In this document: piece by piece, positions 1 through 5,313 of the stretch
How the letters are laid out: every line of letters starts with the position of its first letter
How positions within the stretch are numbered: position 1 is the stretch's first letter
Assembly: GCA_009835515.1 (NCBI GenBank)
Contig: VXXH01000764.1
Location: 475 to 5,787, forward strand
DNA length: 5,313 nt
Direction: 5' to 3'
Origin: Candidatus Poribacteria bacterium
Lineage (GTDB): Bacteria; Poribacteria; WGA-4E; WGA-3G
Position numbers and translations under genes: made by a program
Notes under the pieces: generated by a model
The model's input: the letters and a program-made list of their open reading frames with translations, nothing else
The model's database searches: none
Told to the model about the DNA's origin: nothing

Positions 1-2
1 AT

Positions 3-98
3 CAGGCAATTTCTAACGTGAATCTGAATTCACTTGACCCGCTAAAAGAAAAAGGAAAATCTAATGATTCTGGAGCCCTGAACTTGTTAATGAGTTAA
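3..98 (+). CDS. Possible 3' end of a convergent gene (partial, uncertain)
   Basis: A plus-strand frame enters from the left edge and runs open for 31 codons to a TAA at 96-98, giving a polar, Asn/Ser/Leu-rich tail that ends LNLLMS. The other plus frames close within 21 bases, and all three minus frames here are closed. The stop would overlap the antitoxin stop codon tail to tail. A 31-codon open run is expected by chance fairly often, and no family is recognisable, so this is only a possibility that depends on sequence to the left. Confidence 0.2.
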   Translation, partial: QAISNVNLNSLDPLKEKGKSNDSGALNLLMS

Positions 99-442
99 GC
101 AGCTACATCTTCGGTTAGCAAACGATTTAACAATTCTTCCGAATCAAATAGAGGATCATTTAACCGAACAGGGTCAGTTCTCATCTCCTTTGCTTCACGG
201 GTAATATTCTTTAACAATTCTGCAGTAATAACAGTATTGTCCAAATCAAACAGATAATGGTTTAATTCTACAAGGTCCGTGTTCGTTTCCGTAAAAAACG
301 ATGTTCTGTTTGAGGCTGCTGTATTCACCATATCCTCAATTTGTGATGCAAGCAGCCGCTTTCGCGTACATTCCACGACCTCCTCAAAGATACCCTCCTC
401 CTTGAGAAAATCATCAAAATTACCACCGCTATACTTATTCAT
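95..442 (-). CDS. higA: HigA-like antitoxin with diverged helix-turn-helix
   Basis: A 115-residue protein directly after, and overlapping, the RelE/HigB toxin gene. The N-terminus (FDDFLKEEGIFEEV, 9-22, then KRLLASQIEDM) is the signature start of the XRE-type antitoxins that accompany Gp49-like toxins. In those relatives, as I recall them, a helix-turn-helix of the form TKAxMAxRMxTSRxxLDRLLDPxN follows. Here the matching stretch (about 46-69) reads NRTSFFTETNTDL, then VELNHYLFDLDN: the spacing and the final Asp-x-Asp-Asn remain, but Ser/Arg contacts of the recognition helix have become Asp/Leu/Val/Glu. The next helix (ITAELLKNITREAKE, 72-86) still fits. The usual ending (LRLELV-like) is replaced by an acidic tail of about 25 residues (DPLFDSEELLNRLLTEDVAA at the end). 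It may still neutralise the toxin but may no longer repress its operon. The start is fixed by AGGAGG 7 bases upstream. Being an antitoxin is well supported by position and N-terminus; DNA binding is doubtful. Confidence 0.82.
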   Translation of the reverse strand: MNKYSGGNFDDFLKEEGIFEEVVECTRKRLLASQIEDMVNTAASNRTSFFTETNTDLVELNHYLFDLDNTVITAELLKNITREAKEMRTDPVRLNDPLFDSEELLNRLLTEDVAA

Positions 443-800
443 CCGCAGTCCTCCTACTTTGACATAGATTTTTTCTATGCCGTGCCAAACTCAAATCTGT
501 TTGCGCTATTCTCTGAGATTTTTTGATAAAACCGTGCAGCAGTACCATCTCGTTACCTCTGACAGTGAATAATACCCTTGCAATACGCCCGCTTCTGAGT
601 TGGCTACGAACTTCCCATAAATAGGGTTCTATCTTTCTCACAAGAGGCATACCCAAGGGCCAGCGAAATTGAACATAGTGTATATCTCTTCCGATTACTT
701 TTCTGTCCACTTTATTAAGACTCTTGAGCCATTGCTGAACAGGTAAACGTCCAGCATCCGTACGAAAAAAGGTAACACTGAGGACAGGTTGATCATTCAT
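435..800 (-). CDS. higB: RelE/HigB-family (Gp49-like) type II toxin
   Basis: A 121-residue toxin of the RelE superfamily, phage Gp49-like/HigB branch; characterised members cut mRNA on the ribosome. Family landmarks are all present: FFRTDAGRLPVQQWLKSL (11-28), the WPLGMPLVRKI segment (47-57), LWEVRSQL (61-68), GRIARVLFTVRG (71-82) and MVLLHGFIKK (85-94), with the basic residues Arg65, Arg72, Arg75, Lys93 and Lys94 expected in an RNA-binding ribonuclease. Length matches the family. The frame is open up to an ATG at 902, which would add 34 residues and overlap the hydrolase gene; I prefer the ATG at 800 because the conserved family N-terminus begins there and the extra residues do not resemble the family. 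No Shine-Dalgarno precedes this ATG, so translation may be weak. The gene overlaps the antitoxin gene by 8 bases (toxin first), as in higBA modules. The exact start is the main uncertainty. Confidence 0.88.
   Translation of the reverse strand: MNDQPVLSVTFFRTDAGRLPVQQWLKSLNKVDRKVIGRDIHYVQFRWPLGMPLVRKIEPYLWEVRSQLRSGRIARVLFTVRGNEMVLLHGFIKKSQRIAQTDLSLARHRKNLCQSRRTADE
450..455 (-). promoter_or_regulatory. Strong ribosome binding site of the antitoxin gene
   Basis: A perfect AGGAGG (minus strand) lies 7 bases before the antitoxin ATG at 442, inside the last codons of the toxin gene. It decides the antitoxin start. It contrasts with the toxin ATG at 800, which has no such site; this would favour antitoxin over toxin synthesis from one message. 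Confidence 0.85.
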
Positions 801-843
801 AGAAATAAACCAAGTCTTGAAACAATCTATCCCCGAGACGTGC

Positions 844-1623
844 TTACGTTGATAACCCTTCAACAGCCGCAAAGAAATCAGCGTTTGATGCGCTAAACCC
901 ATACTGCTGCTCTACCTCCCGAATAGCGATCTCTGTTGTGAAGAGATTATCGTACGTATCCGGGAACTCCACGCCGGTCGTGGCATCGCGGAGTAGCACC
1001 ATATTATAACCATACCTTGACATAGACCGAATACCATAATCCCTGCCTAACACACACCAATTCGTTGCGAAACCAGCAAAAAGCAGATGCAGGATACGCC
1101 GCTCCTCCAAGAGTTCATGCAACTGCTGCCCCGTTGCGATAACAAAGTCATCATCTTGTACATCAATCGCAGGGGAGACAGCGAGTTGTGAAGCGAGTTT
1201 ATCCCAATGGATACCGATACCCGGCGGTTGACTACGAGGACCGCGGTAAACGGCGTAATCACCCTCACGACCTCGGAAATCGGAGGGTGGCCACGTTGAA
1301 GGTGTAGACGGTTCAGGCGGCTTGTGGCGTTTAAGCTGCGGATACTGCTCTGCCACCGGTGGTGATGGCGCATGCACAATCGTCAAACCTGCTTCCCGCG
1401 CCGCGTCTATCACTGGCACAACGCACTTAGTCGTTATCTGTGCTGCGCGTTCTATCCAACTTTCGATGAAATGCACGTTCCACAAATCGACGAGGACCAA
1501 AGCCGTCTCATCAACCGGCAACGGCATCTCAAACTCGCGACGGATGAACGCAGTTTCACGGCACGGCACATCTACCGGCGTGCTATCCTGAAAGTAGCGG
1601 ACACGTAAATCTAACGTTTTCAT
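844..1623 (-). CDS. Isochorismatase-superfamily cysteine hydrolase
   Basis: A 259-residue protein of the isochorismatase-like hydrolase fold, whose members cleave amide or ether bonds (nicotinamide, N-carbamoyl compounds, biuret, isochorismate). No signal peptide is seen, so it is probably cytoplasmic. The first strand and catalytic Asp are in ALVLVDLWNVHF (Asp46). The nucleophile is Cys190 in AGFATNWCVLGRDYGIRS, which is the usual Gly-x-x-Thr-x-x-Cys-Val pattern. GYNMVLLRDATTGVE (205-219) is the following strand and helix start. The lysine expected before the Cys motif is not obvious: DDFVIATGQQLHELL (158-172) has no Lys where many relatives carry one. Residues about 97-140 form a Pro/Arg-rich insertion. 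There is no carrier-protein domain, so a siderophore-type isochorismatase (EntB-like) is unlikely. The ATG overlaps the stop of the M16 gene as ATGA, with AGGAG 5 bases upstream, so it is probably co-translated with the protease genes. The substrate cannot be told from sequence. Confidence 0.9.
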   Translation of the reverse strand: MKTLDLRVRYFQDSTPVDVPCRETAFIRREFEMPLPVDETALVLVDLWNVHFIESWIERAAQITTKCVVPVIDAAREAGLTIVHAPSPPVAEQYPQLKRHKPPEPSTPSTWPPSDFRGREGDYAVYRGPRSQPPGIGIHWDKLASQLAVSPAIDVQDDDFVIATGQQLHELLEERRILHLLFAGFATNWCVLGRDYGIRSMSRYGYNMVLLRDATTGVEFPDTYDNLFTTEIAIREVEQQYGFSASNADFFAAVEGLST

Positions 1624-3770
1624 TCTGGCTCCTGAAATAGCGTCTCATCAAGCTCAGCGTTCAATGTGATACCAGTTACGCTACTTTCGCTAAAGGGTTG
1701 ACCGTCCACATTCTGCACAATATGATATGGTACTTTGATGCCATCAACATCGCGGTAGTCATCCATGAACGTTTCCCTGTTCACAGCCATGCCTTGGCTC
1801 ATTTCGCGATAGGAGATTTTCACAATATAATACGTCTCGTCGCTAATAAAAACCTTCAACATCTCTCCAGACGGTTGTTGAACAGTTAGAACATGTGATT
1901 GCTTACCTTGCACCTCTTCTGTACCCGCATATTGGATCGGGATATTGTTTTGTGAAAGGTTCGCCAAAAGCCATACATTCTCTCGGAAAACCGCATCCTT
2001 GAAACTATTAGCCATCTGCGGTGGAATCGGTTGAACCCCCATCGGTGTCATGGCGAATCCAGCAGTGCCATCGAAGACATAAGCCATTTCGCCTTGGGGC
2101 ATCTTCATATCCTGTCTAAACTTATCAGGGTAAACGTAGTACGATTTGCCTTCTACCTGCATCGGTCCCGCGGGTGTATTGGCAGATGCGCGCGCTTCCA
2201 TGACGATATTTTTCACCGCTTGCAACTTCTCAAGGCCGCCGTGTGCCTCGACTGCTGCCGCGAGAATTTCTTTGGCTTTCGCCATGTCCGCTTCACTCGC
2301 TTCTGGCATCGGTTCCGCAGGCGGCGGCGGTGCAGGTTGCTCTATCTCAATTTCGTTGACCTCCCCGAACTCAGCAAGCGGTCGGTCGAAACTCTCTTTA
2401 TTGCCGACAGTGACAATCGTCAATGCGTCTGGATGGAGATATTTCTGCGCGACTGCCTGCACATCTTCCGCTGTTACCTTAGCGATATTATCGGTAAAGG
2501 TTTCAAGGAAGTCTGGCGCAAAACCACGATAGGCGAGCATCATTTGCTGGAAGGCGATCTGCGCACTGCTCTCAAAACCAAAGACAAACGAATTGATGAG
2601 TGAATCTTTAGTCCGCTGCAGCTCCGCTGCCGGCACAGGCGCATCTCGGAGTCCTTTGACAACATCAATAATCAGTGAAATCGCTTCCGCCGTTTTATCG
2701 GTCCGGGTCTGTGAATAGGCAAACCATTCCCCCGGATTCGTGTAATACGACGTTTGCATGATGCTGCCCACCATATAGGCAAGACCGTGCTTCTCACGCA
2801 CTTCCTTCATGAGGCGAGAAGTAAAACCGCCCTCACCGAGAATATCGTTCATGACTCGGAGTGCGAAATAGTCTGGAAAGTCAGGGGTGCGCTTGATACC
2901 GAAATGCCCGATGAGCATTACTGACTGAGGGAGATCCTTAAAAATATAATTAACGGACGCTTTCGGGGTAGCATCTACTGTTGGAACGTCTGGAAACGCA
3001 ATTTCTGCGGATTCCCATCCATCAAACACCTTTTCAAGCTGCGCCACCAAGGTTTCCGTATCAAAATCGCCGGTAATCGCAAGCATCATGTTGTCGGGAT
3101 GATAATATTTCGCATGAAAGGCTTTGAGATCATTAACAGTGATACTCTCTATGCCTTCAATTTCGGTATACCGTCCGAATGGATGGTCGATTCCATAGAG
3201 CAGCGCAGAGAAGTTGCGCCACGCGAGTTGAATAGGATTATCGTTGCGGCGACGGATACGTTCGATCGACTGCTGCTTACGGAGTTCCAATTTGTCTTCG
3301 CGAAACGCAGGATTTCTGAGTACATCCGAAAAGATTTCCAACCCTTTCTCAATGTCTTCCGCGAGTGTTGAGAGATTAATGGTCCCGTACTCGCGGGACA
3401 TACCGACTTCAACAGAAGCCGCCATTGATTCCAATTCCTCGTTCAGGGCGTCCGGTTCGCGCGATACCGTGCCACCGGTTCGCATAACGGTTGCGAATAT
3501 TGATGATAAACCGACCTTATCCGCAGGATCGTAGATGTCCCCGGTTTTAATCAAACCGTTGATATTGAAAAGCGGCAACTCGTGATCTTCAAGCAGGTAA
3601 AGCACCATCCCATTTGAGAGCATCCGTTTCTCTGGCACAGGCGGTTTAAACTCGATCGGTTCAAAGGTAAGTTCTTCGTGCGGTTTCGCGAATGTAGACG
3701 GAATGCCGCAAACCACGAGGCAAACTATCAGTATCGCAAGGACAAGTCCTGAATAGGTTTGTCTTTTCAT
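1620..3770 (-). CDS. M16 non-catalytic (R/Y) subunit fused to a LolA-like C-terminal domain
   Basis: A 716-residue partner of the preceding protease. Residues 1-28 look like a Sec signal peptide (hydrophobic 8-24, cleavage after TFA). Cys21 follows Val, so a lipobox is unlikely. The first M16 domain (about 45-235) aligns by eye, but the zinc motif HxxEH is replaced by SIFAT (90-94), so it should bind no zinc. The second M16 domain (about 270-455) has the intact substrate-binding pair Arg319 (TSRLM) and Tyr332 (HGLAYMV), which the catalytic subunit lacks in part. Known heterodimeric M16B enzymes, such as the Sphingomonas A1 SPH2681/SPH2682 pair, divide these sites the same way; I infer the same here. 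A proline-rich linker (478-490) leads to an extra domain (about 494-716) starting with the EAHGGLEKLQAVKNI segment, then Tyr-Pro-Asp-Lys-Phe-Arg and repeated beta-strand-like stretches, similar to lipoprotein-sorting (LolA-like) domains. The start codon overlaps the previous stop by one base and a GGAGGG sits 9 bases upstream. Confidence 0.93.
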   Translation of the reverse strand: MKRQTYSGLVLAILIVCLVVCGIPSTFAKPHEELTFEPIEFKPPVPEKRMLSNGMVLYLLEDHELPLFNINGLIKTGDIYDPADKVGLSSIFATVMRTGGTVSREPDALNEELESMAASVEVGMSREYGTINLSTLAEDIEKGLEIFSDVLRNPAFREDKLELRKQQSIERIRRRNDNPIQLAWRNFSALLYGIDHPFGRYTEIEGIESITVNDLKAFHAKYYHPDNMMLAITGDFDTETLVAQLEKVFDGWESAEIAFPDVPTVDATPKASVNYIFKDLPQSVMLIGHFGIKRTPDFPDYFALRVMNDILGEGGFTSRLMKEVREKHGLAYMVGSIMQTSYYTNPGEWFAYSQTRTDKTAEAISLIIDVVKGLRDAPVPAAELQRTKDSLINSFVFGFESSAQIAFQQMMLAYRGFAPDFLETFTDNIAKVTAEDVQAVAQKYLHPDALTIVTVGNKESFDRPLAEFGEVNEIEIEQPAPPPPAEPMPEASEADMAKAKEILAAAVEAHGGLEKLQAVKNIVMEARASANTPAGPMQVEGKSYYVYPDKFRQDMKMPQGEMAYVFDGTAGFAMTPMGVQPIPPQMANSFKDAVFRENVWLLANLSQNNIPIQYAGTEEVQGKQSHVLTVQQPSGEMLKVFISDETYYIVKISYREMSQGMAVNRETFMDDYRDVDGIKVPYHIVQNVDGQPFSESSVTGITLNAELDETLFQEPE
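1629..1633 (-). promoter_or_regulatory. Ribosome binding site of the hydrolase gene
   Basis: AGGAG on the minus strand, 5 bases before the ATG at 1623 and inside the 3' end of the second M16 gene. It supports the ATGA-overlapping start of the hydrolase and translational coupling to the protease genes. Confidence 0.75.
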
Positions 3771-5287
3771 TATTCATTACCCTCCGTGTTTTCACCGGCA
3801 GGTGCTGCTGCCGCTTTCTTAACGAGTGTACCGACGGTGCGGTTGCTTTTCGTGAAATAGGTGTTTGCGACTTTCATGATGTCCTCAGGTGTAATTTTAT
3901 ACATATTCTCGCGCCAACCCAGTATATACCGCCAGTCCCCAGCGATCCCTTCATAGAAAGCCAACTGCTGTGCCATTCCGGCGTTTGAACTGAGGTTCCG
4001 GATGAAACCGGCATCAATCTGCTTAAGGATGCGTTTAAATTCCTTTTCCGCGACAGGTTCAGTTTTAAGCCTTTCAAGTTCTGCGTAGATTGCTTCCTCA
4101 ACATCAACGGTCGTGTGTGGTGACCGTGGTGTACCATTTACGACAAAAAGATTGTCATAGCGTGCACCCGGATACCCATTTATTGAATTAGCAGAGACAG
4201 CTATGCCCTCCTCAACAATGTTTTTGTAAAACCGAGAGGTGCGTCCATCGGAAAGGATAGCACTAATCATATCAAGTACATAGTCATCAAAATGCGGGAC
4301 CGTCGGCTTATGATACCCAATCATGAGCTGCGGTTCCGCGTCATATTCAACTTCAATCCGGCGTTCACCTTCCTGTGACAGTTCTTTAGTTGTTACTTCA
4401 CTCGGAAGCGGTTGGGCCTGCATATCACCAAAATATTTATCAATAAGCGCAACGGTTTTGTCTATGTCTATATTCCCGACAATCACCATGACAGAATTAT
4501 TGGGGGCATAGTGGATCTTGAAAAACTCTTCCGCTTTGCGCCGATTGAGCATAGCAATATCTGAGGGCCAGCCAATGATCGGCATGCCGTACGGATGTGC
4601 AGTAAAGGCGGCGGCGATAAACTGTTCGTAGAGTTTGCCACCCGGACTGGTATCCACACGCATCCGGCGCTCCTCTTTAACAGCCTCTCGTTCTACATAA
4701 AACTCACGGAGGACAGCGTTCTTAAGCCGATCAGACTCAAGCATCGCCCATAATTCTAACTTGTTAGATGGCAACTCCACCGTATAAATCGTGTAATCAA
4801 CAGATGTCCCAGCGTTGAATCCTGTGCTACCGTGTTGTGTATAAATCTCAGTATATTCACCGGTGACGATCCATTCCTTCGCAAGTTCCTGTTGCTCTTT
4901 GAGTGCCGCCTCTAATTCGGCTATTTTATCCGCATCTGCTCTCGCGCCTTTCGCACGCTCCATATCAAGCGCATCACCTACGCGATCAATTTCAGCAAGC
5001 ACGACTTTCTCTTTTTCATAGTCTTTTGTGCCGATTGTTTTCGTGCCTTTGAACAGCATGTGTTCTAACATGTGCGCGATACCGCGTGTGTCGTCTGATT
5101 CATCTACAGACCCCGCTTTAAACAAGAGATAAGGCGCAATAGTCGGCGAGGTATCACGTTTAATCATCAATAACTTCAGACCGTTGGGAAAAACGTGCTC
5201 CACCACACGGTCTGCGAGATCCTGTGCTGACGCTATGCCGGTCAAGGCAACAAAGAATAGAATCAGCAAATAACGTATTCGTTTCAT
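3770..5287 (-). CDS. Secreted M16 zinc metalloprotease, catalytic (HxxEH) subunit
   Basis: A 505-residue member of the M16 (insulinase/pitrilysin/processing peptidase) family, probably a periplasmic peptidase that degrades or processes peptides. Residues 1-21 form a Sec signal peptide (KRIR, hydrophobic core, cleavage after ASA). The inverted zinc motif HMLEH is at residues 72-76, followed by FKGT. The third zinc ligand is probably Glu199 in VEREAVKEE. The substrate-strand motif FNAGTSVDYTIY is at 157-168. Between the zinc motif and this strand lies a charged, Glu/Lys/Ala-rich insertion (about 88-140), probably a helical hairpin, which lengthens the usual His-to-Glu spacing by about 47 residues. 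The second M16 domain (about 260-490) keeps Arg352 of the Arg/Tyr pair, but the tyrosine position reads Val364 (GIAVSA instead of GLAYSV). That suggests a partner subunit supplies the pair; the next gene encodes one. The start is the ATG at 5287, just before the signal peptide. Upstream is only GGAAA, a weak ribosome site. Family assignment is very secure; the substrate is unknown. Confidence 0.96.
   Translation of the reverse strand: MKRIRYLLILFFVALTGIASAQDLADRVVEHVFPNGLKLLMIKRDTSPTIAPYLLFKAGSVDESDDTRGIAHMLEHMLFKGTKTIGTKDYEKEKVVLAEIDRVGDALDMERAKGARADADKIAELEAALKEQQELAKEWIVTGEYTEIYTQHGSTGFNAGTSVDYTIYTVELPSNKLELWAMLESDRLKNAVLREFYVEREAVKEERRMRVDTSPGGKLYEQFIAAAFTAHPYGMPIIGWPSDIAMLNRRKAEEFFKIHYAPNNSVMVIVGNIDIDKTVALIDKYFGDMQAQPLPSEVTTKELSQEGERRIEVEYDAEPQLMIGYHKPTVPHFDDYVLDMISAILSDGRTSRFYKNIVEEGIAVSANSINGYPGARYDNLFVVNGTPRSPHTTVDVEEAIYAELERLKTEPVAEKEFKRILKQIDAGFIRNLSSNAGMAQQLAFYEGIAGDWRYILGWRENMYKITPEDIMKVANTYFTKSNRTVGTLVKKAAAAPAGENTEGNE
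3780..3785 (-). promoter_or_regulatory. Ribosome binding site of the second M16 gene
   Basis: GGAGGG on the minus strand, inside the last codons of the catalytic M16 gene and 9 bases before the ATG at 3770. A second ATG at 3777 lies in another frame and only 2 bases from this site, so the ATG at 3770, which opens onto the signal peptide, is the right start. Confidence 0.75.
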
Positions 5288-5313
5288 TTTCCATAATCAC
5301 GACAGTTTTTAAC

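Noticed and set aside
18..33. GTGAAT/ATTCAC inverted repeat with 4-base loop as a terminator after the antitoxin
   Set aside because: The stem is only 6 AT-rich pairs and no T-run follows in either direction.
801..902. 34-residue N-terminal extension of the toxin from the ATG at 902
   Set aside because: It would overlap the hydrolase coding region by 59 bases, has no family resemblance, and the conserved toxin N-terminus starts at the ATG at 800.
1047..1379. 110-codon minus-strand open frame within the hydrolase gene
   Set aside because: Out of frame with the hydrolase and its translation is a motif-free Arg/Ser/His-rich shadow.
2031..2603. 190-codon plus-strand open frame opposite the second M16 gene
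   Set aside because: Its translation is rich in Arg, His, Cys and Phe with no recognisable motif, and it lies wholly antisense to a well-supported gene; it is a codon-use shadow. The overlapping frame at 2146-2532 is the same case.
3149..3412. Minus-strand 87-codon frame within the second M16 gene as a possible frameshifted piece
   Set aside because: The M16 frame is continuous through this stretch with all expected motifs; no frameshift is needed.
5288..5313. Promoter for the M16 operon in the 26 bases upstream
   Set aside because: The stretch is too short to hold both promoter boxes plus a leader, and no clear -10/-35 pair is seen; the operon may begin beyond the window.

Overview
The window is a compact bacterial segment in which every well-supported gene is read on the minus strand. 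From right to left the order is: M16 metalloprotease with a zinc site, catalytically dead M16 partner fused to an extra C-terminal domain, isochorismatase-fold cysteine hydrolase, RelE/HigB-type toxin, HigA-like antitoxin. Both M16 proteins begin with Sec-type signal peptides, so they are probably periplasmic proteins of a diderm (Gram-negative-type) bacterium. GC content is moderate. The style of the M16 pair and of the hydrolase reminds me of uncultured lineages such as Candidatus Poribacteria or related environmental phyla, but that is a memory-based guess and not proven by the sequence.

Right region (5287-1620): two adjacent M16 genes whose stop and start share one base (TAATG). The first carries HxxEH and has lost the substrate-binding tyrosine. 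The second has lost HxxEH but keeps the Arg/Tyr pair. This is the split seen in heterodimeric M16B proteases, so the two products very likely form one enzyme. The second subunit carries a proline-rich linker and about 220 extra residues that resemble outer-membrane lipoprotein-sorting (LolA-like) domains.

Middle region (1623-844): an isochorismatase-superfamily hydrolase starts inside the stop codon of the second M16 gene (ATGA overlap) behind a good Shine-Dalgarno. It is therefore translationally coupled to the protease genes. Its substrate is unknown.

Left region (800-95): a type II toxin-antitoxin module in toxin-first (higBA) order, starting 43 bases after the hydrolase gene. The toxin looks intact. 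The antitoxin keeps the family N-terminus, but its helix-turn-helix part is strongly diverged and AT-rich, and it carries an extra C-terminal tail. Positions 1-94 hold no confident gene; a short plus-strand reading frame that ends at 98 could be the tail of a convergent gene. I saw no RNA gene, CRISPR array, insertion sequence or convincing terminator. I do not see a clearly new system. The most unusual points are the protease-hydrolase coupling, the fused domain on the dead protease, and the diverged antitoxin.
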